From positions 7,936,478 to 8,000,477 of the forward strand of contig RPFO01000213.1 of assembly GCA_009746045.1 (NCBI GenBank): 64,000 nucleotides of DNA. The letters are read 5' to 3'. Below are positions 21,945 through 32,772 of this stretch, piece after piece; positions within the stretch are counted from its first letter, which is position 1; each line of letters begins with the position of its first letter. Origin of the DNA: Mesostigma viride (lineage: Eukaryota > Streptophyta > Mesostigmatophyceae > Mesostigmatales > Mesostigmataceae). Below the pieces are notes generated by a model that was not told the DNA's origin, did no database searches, and worked only from the letters and a program-made list of their open reading frames with translations. A program made the position numbers and the translations under genes.

Positions 21945-22275
21945 GGGGATTAATTAATTAATTAATTAATTAATTAAACACGTGCTCCCGTTGGGGAGTC
22001 ACGGAGCACTGAAGTGCTTTTAATCCCTGTGTGTGCACTACAGGAGAAAGGGCAGAGACCCCCAGTCTCCTTCATGCCAAAGGCATGCCACAGCTGCAAT
22101 CGGGCGCGGCTAGCTAAAAGGACAGGCTAACGATCCGGCAAACTGTGGGTGCAATAAGACCCAGATATGGGGATAAACGTGGGATCACTCGGGGATTCTC
22201 TATTGAATATTGTCCAGGCAAAATTAAAATTAAATTAAATATTACAACATGACTCCATTCGGGGAGATCATGTAA
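21945..22275 (-). mobile_element. LINE 3'-end fragments with stem-loops and AT tails
   Basis: Two minus-oriented LINE ends abut here. The first has an (ATTA)n tail at 21950-21979 and the stem-loop 21981-22003 (CGTGCTCCC / GGGAG...CACG). The second has an AAATTA-rich tail at about 22220-22245 and the stem-loop 22247-22273 (ACATGACTCC / GGGGAGATCATGT). The sequence between them (22004-22215) is non-coding 3' UTR-like DNA with no ORF to report. Confidence 0.75.
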
Positions 22276-22294
22276 AAGAAGTGAGACAACTATT

Positions 22295-22533
<239 letters not shown>

Positions 22534-22659
22534 ATTAATTAATTAGGAACATGACTCCTTGAAATTAGGATAGGTGCACATGTATAGGTGCATCCCACGG
22601 AGACGGTTTACGGTGTGCCGAGCTATTAAAATTAAATTAAATTAAATTATAACATGCCT

Positions 22660-23150
22660 CCGTAGGCAGCGTAGGATAGCATTTGTATAGGACACCTTGC
22701 CCGCACCAGCCAGGTCGACCCCACCCTTGGTCTGGCCGGCCCCCAGCGGCTTGGCCAGCCAGGGCGGCACATTCTGACCTGGCCTGGCCCCGAGGACATT
22801 CCCAAAAGGGTAGGGAAACCTGTCACGAACTACGTTCAGATGTTGCTGGACGACCTAGAGGTCCCAGCCCAGTTTGAGCACCGCATCCACTCTCTCTCCC
22901 GTCTTTGGACTGCCATGCAGGACAAGACGCGGTGGAAGAAGATTGTCAAGGCGCACACGCCCGACCCTGTGGGCAAGCCACCTCCCGCCCCAAGCGGCGG
23001 AGGCGTTTTGATGAGTAGTGTAGTTAGGATTTTCTAGATAGCTTAGAGTTAGGATAGTTCGATCACGCGGCTTCCTCCACCCCATCCATCATGGAATATG
23101 TGCTACATGACCTCCCCACGGAGGCATGTTATAATTTAATTTAATTTTTA
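22660..23150 (+). pseudogene. RTE-type LINE-3, 3' end only
   Basis: The plus strand encodes the extreme C-terminus of a LINE ORF2 in two frames: SGRPPAAWPARAAHSDLAW (22733 onward) and FEHRIHSLSRLWTAMQDKTR (22873 onward), ending PPPAPSGGG. A 3' UTR, the stem-loop 23105-23129 (ACATGACCTCC / GGAGGCATGT) and a TAATTTAATTT tail follow. It is heavily 5'-truncated. The same C-terminus in opposite orientation is found at 24660-24900. Confidence 0.82.
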
Positions 23151-23290
23151 ATGCCTCCGTTGGGAGATCATGTAGCACATATTCCTTGATGGATGGTGGA
23201 GTGCAGAGAGCCGCGTAATCTAACTAAGTAAGTAAGTAAGTACTTGCGTGTCATGCACAAAGGCATGCCACGGAGTACTATGCTAATCTC
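23151..23290 (-). mobile_element. minus-oriented LINE 3' end meeting LINE-3 tail to tail
   Basis: The stem-loop 23151-23173 and the following TAGCACATATTCC are the inverted copy of LINE-3's own end, so 23090-23186 is a large interrupted palindrome centred on the AT-rich tail. The 3' UTR-like sequence behind it (to about 23290) includes a short (AAGT)n run at about 23224-23242. Confidence 0.75.
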
Positions 23291-23349
23291 ATTAGAAATT
23301 AAATAATTACACAAAAGTTTAAACAAATATCGTCTGCATCATCAGTCCC

Positions 23350-24378
23350 CCGGACATGCTTAAGCAACATACCACCTCCACTACCTCCGCCGTCGCAGCC
23401 CAGCTCCAACGGCAGACGCTTGACCTCCGCGAGGAGGCCGAGCTCGCCAAGCGCAGCCTCAACGTCATCGTCAAGAACTTCGACATGGAGGATGGTGAGA
23501 ATTCCGAGAAGCTTGCACGTGCGTTTGAGAGCAAAATCCTTGCACACATGTATGGGCGCCTCCTTGGTGACCGCCCACCGCCTCGATCCCCGCGCGCGGG
23601 GTAAGGCCGGGGCGCCTCCGCTTCTTCTCATCTTTAATTGAGAGCCCAGCGGACAAGATTTCGTTTCTCAGACGCCGCAAGCCGGCGGCTCGAGAAGACT
23701 CCCTTCACCCTTAACGACGATTTGACCCGGCCTGGAGCAGCAACAACGGCGACGCGGGAGCTATGGCCGACCTACCTCCAGCTCCGGCAGACCAAGGCGG
23801 GCCAGCCGGTGTACTGGAATTAAGGGGGCGGCCATCTACATCGGCCACAAGCCCTGGCACGCGACCCCCTCGACGGCACCGCGGCCCCAGCGACTCCAGC
23901 AGACCCAGCCTAGGGGAATACAGCAGCAGTAGTGTAGAATAGTTAGACAGTGGCCTTGTACATGCCCGCCTACTACAGGCACTATACCAGCTTAGGCCTA
24001 CATAGCCTTTTAATAGTCATGTACATGTGTGCCTATGATGAGCCACCCTCCAGATGATGCCTCCCTTTATTTAATTATGCAGTGCCCATGCAGGGAGTCA
24101 CTCTCTGCTGAGAAGCCATGCCCTAGCTCTTGTATCGCTATGCTGATCTTCCCCACCTATGACGGGCTCCCCTTAGCTGGGAGTTGCCTGAGCTAGACTC
24201 TGGGTGGTGCAGGTGCCCTAGTGCACCTAGAGCAAGTGTTGTCTACATTCCCACCCTTGCAGGAAGTATAGCTTAGAATAGTATTATAGGCTGATATGCC
24301 CGCCTTCTCTGGGCTATGTGCTATACATACTCCCAACGGAGTTATATTCCTAATTAATTATTTAATTATAATTAATCA
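23350..24378 (+). pseudogene. LINE fragment: ORF1-like piece fused to a 3' end
   Basis: 23356-23604 encodes RQTLDLREEAELAKRSLNVI followed by VKNFDMEDGENSEKLA. This resembles the nucleic-acid-binding core of LINE ORF1 proteins (compare RQRNIILKNVQKGTHDTAQA at about 30190-30130, minus). No ORF2 follows. About 24050-24350 is a 3' UTR ending in a stem-loop (24323-24347, ACTCC / GGAGT) and an (ATTA)n tail to 24378. The same 3' UTR recurs inverted at 31014-31250. The copy is therefore internally deleted. Confidence 0.68.
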
Positions 24379-24604
24379 TCCCCCAACCGTTAGGCACTAG
24401 ATGGGGATGTAATCCTCATCCGAGATGTCAGGACTCTACTGTAATGGCAGACGAGGCGGTAGTGTAGCGGCTATCCTCAGGACCAATAACCTCCACCTGC
24501 GGACTTCTACCCTGGCTAGCAACGGGCCGCGGGGCCCGTGGGGAGAAAACAGGAGCATACCCCTCAGGAAGGTGCTTATCGCAGATGGCAGCCCATTTCT
24601 CCTT
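24379..24604. other. no gene recognised
   Basis: This is a short unique stretch between two LINE remnants. A frame opening at 24425 (61 codons) shows no family resemblance. I see nothing else to report. Confidence 0.4.
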
Positions 24605-25285
24605 CTCTAATCTAACAGTAACAGTAACGCTAATCTATCTAGTCTAGAAAAATCCTAACTACCCTACTCATCAAAACGCCTCCTCCTCTTGGGGGGAGGT
24701 GGCTTGCCTACAGGGTCGGGCGTGTGAGCCTTGACTATCTTCTGCCACCGCGTCTTGTTCTGCATATGGCAGTCCAAAGAAGGGAGAGAGAGTGGATGCG
24801 GTATTCAAACCGGGCTGGGACCAGTAGGTCATCCAGCAACATCTGGATGTAGTTCGGGACATGTCTCCCTACGTACCTTTTGGGAATGCCCTTGGGGCCA
24901 GGTCAGAATATGCCGCCCTGGCTGGCCAAGCCGCTGGGGGGCTGCCAGACCAAGGGCGGTGTCGACTTGGCTGCCAGGTGCGAGCAAGGTGTCCTACAAA
25001 TGCTCTCCTACGCTGTCTAATCTCGTCCGAAATACGAGGCATGCCCTGATACAAAGACTCTAATGACGGGCGCTTGGAAAACCCTACGTTCAGGACCTGT
25101 CGGAGCATCCTGTAAACTGTGCCGTCTAGCTTAGCTGCCAGTGTGGGTGTGAGTGTCCACGCCTCGGCGCCATACGTGAGCACCGTGAGGACGAGGACCT
25201 TGAAGAGCATGCGCTTGCGGTGCTCGCCGAGGCCCTTGGAGCGCCAGTAGGACGAAGCCTAGCCCAGGCCAGGCCGAGCTAATAA
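24605..25285 (-). pseudogene. RTE-type LINE-2, ORF2 C-terminus
   Basis: Minus-strand frame 25210-24869 encodes VLVLTVLTYGAEAWTLTPTL, SLYQGMPRISDEIRQRRRAF and GHLARTWQ, closely like LINE-1 but a separate copy. The coding end continues in another frame to about 24665 and a 3' UTR follows to about 24605 (CTAATCTATCTAGTCTAG). The 5' side stops at about 25285. There is no catalytic box; it is dead. Confidence 0.85.
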
Positions 25286-26960
25286 TGGATGCCGAGAATG
25301 CTCATGTAACTTTTGACTTCGGGCATGAAATTTGGTCGGGTAAATTGCAGTAGACTCGCCTTTTGAAGACATCGGAACACGATGATATAATTTTCGGCAG
25401 CCATCGCCCAAGATTTAGCACGCTATCATAAAACGCAGCACAGGCAGAGTTTGTATTCCGGATAGAAGCTATCTCGGAATCCCAGCCAGCCGCCTCCCCT
25501 TCCCCCGCCCGGCGATGGGGAGGATTCAGCGCCTACTAACACCATATTGCGCAACTAATCGCAGCTGCGGAAACAGTTTGGCGACACAGCCACAGGCCGA
25601 CGCCGAGGCCATTAACGCCTCCTCCAAGCGGATTTGCGCCAGCCCAGCCGACGAGATGGAACGGCAGGTCCCTCCCGGCCAGTCCGTCTTCTCTACCCAG
25701 CGGGGAAATCCGCGAGGACGCCCCCATGGACGATGCCATCGACGACGCTGCCTTTGACCCCGCTGATTACATGCCCGGGCTGGTTGTACCCGATCGAGCA
25801 CGCGTTCTTCTCGTTGACAGCCGAGCCGGCAGGCGCAGGCCATCCTGCGCTACCTGGCCGACCACAACATTGCGATCTATGCTCCTGGCACGCCACCTGG
25901 GGACACCATTTCAGTGCGGAAGACATTACCGATCTAAGGGAGCCACAGCTTCGCCTTTCTGTTTTCTTGAGCCACGCGCAGGCCCCTTGCCTCCGGGCAC
26001 TCATTGCCGCTTTCCAAGATGCCGAGCACGGCACCGCCAAGTCACTCCTATTGCTTCCCCGGAAGCAGACCTATAGCTGCATGCTACAGCTCAACCAGAA
26101 AGTCGAGGACATGGCAGCTCCCAGCTATAGGCGTCCTGTCAACTGCTCTGCGCCAGGACACCGCCGGCCGAGCTACGCACTAGCATATGGCTGATCGAGG
26201 TGAAGGCAGCCCTGGCCACCTCGCCCCAGCAACTGTTAAGCCGCCCCCGCACCTCCCAGAGCTCTATGCTACCATGGTGAAGCAGGCGGACATTGCGCTA
26301 ACATGATGGCGGACGCGCTGCACGGAGGGGGGCAGCGGCCCACAAATTTTACCGCAGTCGAGGAGGACCAACGCTCACGAAGTATTGTGGTACGTTATTT
26401 CGTGGTCGCGGGTCACCCGGATCGAAACGGACCTCAGATGCTTGCACAACGTTCGCCTGCACCAGAGCCTCATAGTGGGCCGGCTGCATTTGGTTGGGCA
26501 ACGAACGCATCCGCATTGAGTCGGCAGCATGGATGGCAGGCCCGAACCTGGCCGGCCCCGGCATCCGGGTGACCTTCACGAACGTGGCCAGCAATTAAGG
26601 TGAAAGTCCTGCAGGCCGGCGCAAGCTCCTGGGCGGGAGAAACACGCCCAGCCTCGACGACCTACTCCGGCTCCCCAACCCAGCTCGTCATCAAGAACCC
26701 GGTTTGCTGGGCAGCGACGCAGCGGTCCTGGCAGGCCAGGCGCGATGGCATTCGCACCTACGTACGTCCGCCTTGTCAACGACACTCCCGTTCTTTTCAT
26801 CGACGGGAAGCGCATGGCGATGCAGGCTCCTAACAAGCGGCACAAGCCACACCCAAAGCCAGCCCCAGCTGCATCGTCGTCGTCAACGCACGTCCCCGGT
26901 ATATGATGGAGCTATAGGGCGCCTTGTAAGGGCACACCCTCGCGGCCTCGCGGTACAATA
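25286..26960 (+). pseudogene. decayed ORF of a mobile element, not identified
   Basis: Protein-like stretches recur on the plus strand in changing frames. Examples are MDDAIDDAAFDPADYMPGLV (25726), QAILRYLADHNIAIYAPGTP (about 25838), SVFLSHAQAPCLRALIAAFQ (about 25963) and TYVRLVNDTPVLFIDGKRMA (about 26757) followed by a basic tail (NKRHKPHPKP). Together they look like one frame broken by many indels, about 1.3 kb long. The position between LINE remnants and the basic tail suggest a LINE ORF1 or another element's nucleic-acid-binding protein. I cannot name the family. Confidence 0.4.
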
Positions 26961-27079
26961 GGCTTTGGGCACAGCCTTTATTAATAAACAAGCCCCTTTC
27001 CATCCTCATGTCGCACCGTGCGAGCATGACCAGGATGCAAGGTCGCCAGGCACGCCACGGTCACTGAACCTTCCCGGAA

Positions 27080-27104
27080 GGTAAACTGGCGGCGCCAGTT
27101 TACC
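27080..27104. repeat. 11-bp perfect stem-loop
   Basis: GGTAAACTGGC (27080-27090) and GCCAGTTTACC (27094-27104) enclose a 3-base loop. It lies immediately beyond the truncated end of the LINE-A RT frame (27109), so it may mark the breakpoint or belong to the neighbouring decayed element. Confidence 0.75.
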
Positions 27105-27108
27105 AGCC

Positions 27109-29500
27109 TCACATGCCTCCTGGCCCGCCTTGCCGCGGGCTAGTGTTACGACCACGACGGAAAACCATCTGAGACTCACCCAGGTGTGGGTCCAGCGCGG
27201 CGCGGAGCCTGTGCAGCATCATGCGCATGAAGACCTTCAGCGCGGCGCTCTGGAGGCAGACACCCCGGTAGTTACCGAGGTCTGAGCAGCAGAGCCCTTC
27301 TTGTACAGCATGACGCGGATGGCCGTCTGCCACTCAGCAGGCGGAGGCTCGTCAGAAAGCAGGACACGGTTGCAAAACACCAGCAGAAGATCCCTAACCG
27401 CCAGATCAGGGGTCTTCAGCAGCTCAGCAGAAAGGTGGTCGGCACCGACCGCCGCATCGTACCGCAGGCGAGCAAGGGCGCCGTCCAGTTCCTTCCGAAA
27501 GTGAAGGCCGGGGGGACGACGTCGTCGGTGGCAACCGGCAGCCATTGCAATGCCTCCTGCAAGGTGGGGACTTGGTAGTCCGCGGCCGAGGAGGGTGGCG
27601 CAGGCGGCGGCGGGGGTCCGGCAACACCGAGACGGGTGGCCGTCTCGGGGTGAAGCGGCGGGGGAGGGGCGCGAGCCCCACCTGTCAAGGAAACATTGTG
27701 GGCCAACCAGCGGTCAAGGCTGACCGGCGCCGTGCCGGTCCCCCGTGTGCTCCACCGGGGTGCGCTCAGTGCCGCCGGCCGCCGAGCCGGTCGATCGAGG
27801 TGGTACCACAATGTGTCCTTGCCCTGGTTGCGAGCTTGGCAGGCCTTGGCATCTGCGATGCACTGGGCCGCCTCTGCGTCCTGAGCCATGGGCGTAGTAG
27901 GCCTCCCCAAGCCGGGCGGCCAGGAGCACCCGGGTTTCAGCAATGGGTCCTGGTTACGCTTGAGGCGGTGCCGGGCGGCCAAGACCTTGGCCGGGGTCCT
28001 GGCGGTAGAGCGGGCGGCGGCGGGGCATGACCGGCACCTGGTGCCGGGCCGCCAGCAGCGGGGCGCGGGCAGCAAAGCCCGCAAAAATGGCGGCGTTCAA
28101 TGGGAGCACCATGCATGGTCCAGCTCGTCGACGTCCGCCCGGGCGTCCAGGGCCGACAGGTACTCCAGTCGGCATCGGTTCCGCTCGCGCTCGGCGTCCG
28201 TCCAGTCCTCAGGATCTCCTCGGACCGGGCGTAGAGCAGACCAGTCAGGACGGGCCACTGGGGCGCGGCGCTTGGATGCGTGGAACCGGAGCCGAATGGT
28301 CGCACGCACCAGGCGGTGGTCAGAGCACACCGTGGGCGTGTCAAACACTCGGGTGTCCAGAACTGAGGTGCACCTGGGCTGCCGTACCACCACGTAGTCC
28401 TGAGACAGGCCTCGGTCGGCCGTTAGGACCACGGAAAGTGACCAAGTCCTGTGAGGGACGTTGGAAGTGGCAGTTGACAGCAACGTCCCATCCCGCTATC
28501 CCGCAAAAAGGCAGAAAACAGGGGAGTGTTGTCGTTAGCAGCAGTGTCAGCAGGCGCAAAGCGACGGCCAGCAGTGCCCATGGGAAGCGTGGCATTGGCG
28601 TCGAGCAGCATAACCCCACCGTCCGGCCCCACCGTCTAGGTCATCTATAGTCGACGCTCTACACGTAAGCCAGCCATAATTTCAATGCACAAGGATACAC
28701 ATTTCCATCACCATTCATCTTCTTCATCATCCTGAACCGACTCGAACACGCGGACAAGATAACGGCAGGCTTGAGCTACCATGGTCCGGATTCTCCCGAT
28801 TTCTGGCCTGCGCTGGTTGTCTCCTTGATAACCAAAAAGTCGGGCGGGCCGGAGTGACCCCCTCAAGGCTATGCAAGGAATCGAAGAACTCCTGGCGTTC
28901 CGACTCATGCAGGTAGACCACTATATGCCGGGTGCGTAGCCCACCCCCACCGTGAGGTGGTGCTTAGACCGCCCCTCGACGGAGGTGAAATGTGCTACCA
29001 TAAGGCGTGGGGTGATCGAGAATTAACTTCAGCGTGCTGAGGCTAGCAACTGCCAGCGGCGAGCACAAAAGACCAACACCACCTTGGCCTGGTGTGCCAC
29101 TGCCAGCGAAATAAAACCGCCAGCCACCTGCAAGGCGGTTAGTGCTCACCGTGCCAAATGGCACCGTGCGACGGTGCTCCTGCACACCGAGAATAGATAC
29201 ACGATGTGCAATGCAGAATGCGACTAGCTCCTCTACCCCGGCGGTAGCTATGGCCGTCATCTGCTAGCAATGTACGTGCGTTAAAAGTCGCGAGGGCCAA
29301 GGATGCCTGCTGGCCCAACAGGGGAGAACGGCGATGGATCAGATGGGGGTGGATGCGGCGGGGGGTGGGGGTGGGGGTGGAACCGACGGGGGGGGGAAGG
29401 GAAGCGGAGGGAATAGTGCTTTTCATCGCATTTATTTTGTCCTGCAAGCGTAGGATGCGAGCCTGCCGCTTGCTCTGGGTATTCGGGGGTGATTGCACAA
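27109..29500 (-). pseudogene. RTE-type LINE-A, ORF2 (endonuclease plus start of RT), broken
   Basis: Read on the minus strand from 29500. An APE-type endonuclease is spread over several frames: ALATFNARTLL (29350-29300), VEELVAFCIAHRVSILGVQE with the catalytic-Glu context QEHRR (about 29230-29165), the metal-site region MLLDANATLP (about 28613-28584), and the C-terminal SDHRLVRATIRLRF (about 28325-28284), whose SDH is the conserved catalytic triplet. A linker and the RT N-terminus follow: LRYDAAVGADHLSAELL, then GNYRGVCLQSAALKVFMRMM and FRRGRNT. It stops there, before the catalytic YADD, so the 3' end is missing. Frameshifts are numerous and a 212-bp Penelope fragment interrupts it. Confidence 0.85.
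28616..28827 (+). mobile_element. 212-bp 5'-truncated Penelope-like insertion in LINE-A
   Basis: From the phrase GGCCCCACCGTCTAGG to the terminal GGTTGTCTCCTTG this matches the last 0.2 kb of the full-length element, with a small rearrangement at about 28646 and TCTTCTTCATCATC expanded. It is flanked by ATAACC at 28610-28615 and 28828-28833. Removing it joins LINE-A's ...TTTTTGGTTAT to ...GCTGCTCGACGCC, as in the uninterrupted LINE at 57720-57745. Confidence 0.92.
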
Positions 29501-29612
29501 CGCCGAGGCGTCAGGTAATCTAGCACGCGTTGGGTTTTACGAATCTGACAGCTTGTGGCCAGATGAAGTTGTAGCCCGAAATACCGGCACCACCATGTCT
29601 ATCACCCGACGG

Positions 29613-30994
29613 CTAGGTCGAGGCATGGGGGTGGAACAGGGGACTGTTTAGGGGCTGTCCCCGAAGCCTGTTAGCCGCGAGCCGACGAGTGGGTTTGTCT
29701 ACTTCCTGGAACCACCAGGGGCAGCACGCTTCGCACCACGAGACTCCACACGAGACTCCACATTGTCGGTGTCTACACGGACACCACCCAGGTAAGCACC
29801 AAAACGACCATGCATCCGGCAACAGTCGCAGCTGCACACGCTTGTAAACCGGCCCCGGTACGTACCCGCCTCGTGCCACCACCACCTTCTCGCTATTCCA
29901 GCACTTGCTCCTCGCCGCCAGCTGTGCCGGGGTGTAGTCTTCATCCATGCTGATGGGGTGGCCCTTGAGCAGACGATGGGCTCCCATTACCCGTTTCTGG
30001 TCGTTCACGGTGGCCATGGTGACCAGGACCAGGCCAGCTGGGCCTGGCAGGCGGATGGCCCTGTCAATGGTCACGTGATCGCACAGCTGCAGCAACCCCA
30101 AGAACGCGGGGCCCCGCAAGGCCTCGGTAAGTGCTTGTGCGGTGTCATGCGTGCCCTTCTGAACATTCTTGAGAATGATATTGCGTTGTCGGAGCTGAGC
30201 CACATTCTGTGACGCGACCGGCGACTGCGGTGGCAGCCGACTTAGCCGCCTGGGCGACTATGGCATCCAAGTTCTTCCCCGCCGCGTCCGCGAACGTGAC
30301 CCGCTTGGGGGGGGGGGTGGCCATGGCCGCCTTTAATTCCAGCAATGTGGCTTGGGTGACAGCAGAGTCAGCAGCCAAAGACTTGAGCGCACCTTGCACA
30401 GACTTGAGCTCAGAGGTGATCGCCTGCAGGTCAGTGGGGTCGGCTGCGCCGGCAGGGGTGTCGGCATCGGCCGAGGTGTCGGATGCGGCCGCGATGGTCG
30501 CCATCGGTTTGCAGAGTTCAGGGCAGCATGTAAAGAGGCAGGAGGTGCGTAGCTGGTCGTCGTCCCAGTGCTGCCACTCCGCGGGAGGGTCATCCGCAGC
30601 TGCGCCGGTGCTGGGGTGGCGAATGATGTCGTCGGCGTCGTATCGAATTTTGAGGATTTGCAGCACGTCGGCGACCGGCATGGTGAAAAATGCCGTAAAG
30701 TCGGCCGGTTGCAGGCGGGTTCCGAGGCTTGTATATTTGGTTAAATCAGACGGTGACGGGGCGGTGGGGTTTCAGGCGTGGGGGTAGCCTCGGCGGCCAT
30801 GGGAGTGACTTCCGAAGTGACTTCCGTGGTACGCGGCTTCTTGGGAGCGGCGGGAGCGACTGATGCCGACGAAAGGGCTGGCTGCGGCAAGAACGTCGTC
30901 CAGCGAGCAGGTTTCTAGGGCGGCAGGTGTTGTTGGGGCCTCCATAGCTACGAGGAAGATGTCGAATGCTGGGGCGGGGGTCACGTCCTCTCAA
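29613..30994 (-). pseudogene. LINE-A ORF1 (nucleic-acid-binding protein), frameshifted
   Basis: It lies upstream of ORF2 on the minus strand. Frame 30681-30145 encodes an acidic N-terminus and a heptad-like stretch (LQAITSELKSVQGALKSLAA), then KRVTFADAAGKNLDAIV. Frame 30203-29613 continues with RQRNIILKNVQKGTHDTAQA and PAGLVLVTMATVNDQKRVMG, an RRM-like core. The two meet at about 30200, where one indel separates them. A coiled coil followed by an RRM-like core is the usual plan of LINE ORF1 RNA chaperones. The 5' end is near 31000, against the next LINE's AT tail. Confidence 0.72.
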
Positions 30995-31013
30995 TTCACG
31001 AAGGGAATGCCGC

Positions 31014-31260
31014 CATTAATTAATTAATTAATTAGGAACATAACTCCGTTGGGAGTATATGTAGCACATAGCCCAGAGAAGGGGCATATGGCCTATCATA
31101 CATTCTAAGCTACTTCCTGCAAGGGTGGGAATGTAAAGGACCCTTGCTCTAGGTGTACCAAGGCACTTGCATCCCCATGATCTTCAAGCTATGCCCAGCG
31201 AAGGCCGGGAGCCTGTCATGGGGGGGAAGATCAGCATGGCTATACAAAAAGCTAAGCCGC
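31014..31260 (-). mobile_element. LINE 3' end with stem-loop and (ATTA)n tail
   Basis: The tail is at 31014-31035 and the stem-loop at 31038-31062 (ACATAACTCC / GGGAGTATATGT). The 3' UTR to about 31250 is an inverted copy of about 24120-24350. It abuts the 5' end of LINE-A. No coding part is visible behind it. Confidence 0.75.
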
Positions 31261-31423
31261 CATAGCCGCTAGGCCCAAAAAGCTAATGCCGCCATATCGA
31301 GTCGAAAATAGCGATATCTGCTGGGCAGGCGGAGGTCGAGAACGTACGAAATCGGGGACGATAGCTGCCGGAAATTATACCAGCGTGTTCGTCATCAGAA
31401 GACGAGTCGAATGCAACAAACCC

Positions 31424-31779
31424 GACTGAGAGAGTGGATGCGGTGTTCAAACTGGGCTGGGACCACTAGGTCGTCCAGTGCTCAACATCTGGATGTAGTT
31501 CGTGACATGTTTCCCTACCCTTTGGGGGATGCCCTTGGGGCCAGGCCAGGTCAGGATATGCCGCCCTGGCTGGCCAAGGTGTGGTGGCCAACCTGTCTGG
31601 GTTATGGGCTTTCAGGGAAGAATACATTTGACTATGAAAAAAAAAAATTCCCTAGATGTTTCGACGTGTTCTATAAATAGCTCACAACGCAGTATATCGC
31701 GTTCTAAATAAAAAAACGGACGGGTTAATGCTCCGTGACTCCCCAACGGGAGCACGAGTCTAATTAATTAATTAATTAT
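31424..31779. mobile_element. two LINE scraps ending in a plus-oriented stem-loop and tail
   Basis: 31424-31590 is a minus-strand LINE ORF2 C-terminal scrap (compare 24790-24930: GGCTGGGACCA, CATCTGGATGTAGTTCG). 31600-31733 has an A-run at about 31637-31646 and is not coding. 31734-31756 is a stem-loop (CGTGACTCCCC / GGGAGCACG) followed by a TAATTAATTAATTAATTA tail, here in plus orientation. Confidence 0.65.
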
Positions 31780-31837
31780 CTCGTGGCTCGTTTGTAATTC
31801 ATTCGGTCACAGCATGTGCATACTCAACTACTTGGTG

Positions 31838-31849
31838 GTTGTCTCCTTG
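31838..31849 (+). mobile_element. 12-bp Penelope 3'-end micro-insertion with 18-bp duplication
   Basis: GTTGTCTCCTTG, identical to the last 12 bases of the copy at 28616-28827, lies between two perfect copies of ATACTCAACTACTTGGTG (31820-31837 and 31850-31867). The pattern fits target-primed integration that aborted almost at once. Confidence 0.75.
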
Positions 31850-31867
31850 ATACTCAACTACTTGGTG

Positions 31868-32772
31868 AATAGAAAAGAAGGCCAGCAGGCATAACTTCTT
31901 GTTATTTCATGTCATAAAAAACATTTTCTCATTCACAGATTAGAAAAACATATATGGCACCCAAGCCATGCCTTGGCCGATCCACACTACAGCCAGTGGA
32001 TCATTATTATTAAAAAGAGATTCGCAGTTTGGTCAACGCACACATAATCTGCATGAGTCCTATTTGCGCGATGTGGGCTTCAGGCCGTGCGCAACCACCA
32101 ATGCAAGCTATTCAAACGCCATATCGAGCGATGGTGGCAATGCTCTCACAACGTTCCCATCAAAGCTGGCATCAAACGGGGTTGTATGCAGGCAATCCAG
32201 CCAGCGTTTGTGCCGAAACCAAGTTACTCCCGCTCCCAGGCCAAGAGACACCATGGGACATTCGAGAAGTGGGGGGGGGGAAACCAGTTCCCATTCCACG
32301 GGGCCAAGTACCTGCTTATGCTTCTTTACAATGGACGGTACTCCTGTGCCCCTTCTCAGCGCGCCTTCCCGGTGCATCTTGCGACCGGTAAGGCAAAATA
32401 AAGCCAGTGCGCGTCGTTGTTGTCTCACTTTATAAAAGCTGCCAGTGCGCAGCCCAGAAATATATCAACTGCCATCACATATAACAACTGCCATCACGCC
32501 TACTTCATTGGCCCACCATCACTGCTACCAAGGGCACCCTAGTAACCCCCAGACGCACATGCCGCTGGGTATATCCTTCATGCCTCCCCCACGGGACAAC
32601 ATTGTCAGTTAAGGAAACTCCCAGGCGGCCAACAGAGAAAACTTGTCAAAACCGATTTGCCTTTGCAGCAGCATGCTGCCACCAAGGCAGCATATCACAC
32701 AACACATGCCCCCTTCCCATCGACTGCTGCGCCAAAACACCTGTGCGCCAAACAGCCCCCTGCAAAGACACC
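31868..32772. other. 3' flank of the MOS1-like gene
   Basis: Downstream of the TGA at 32773 (minus strand) no other gene is recognised. A TGTAA motif on the minus strand at about 32330 could be an algal-type polyadenylation signal, giving a 3' UTR of about 440 bases; this is inference. Confidence 0.35.
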
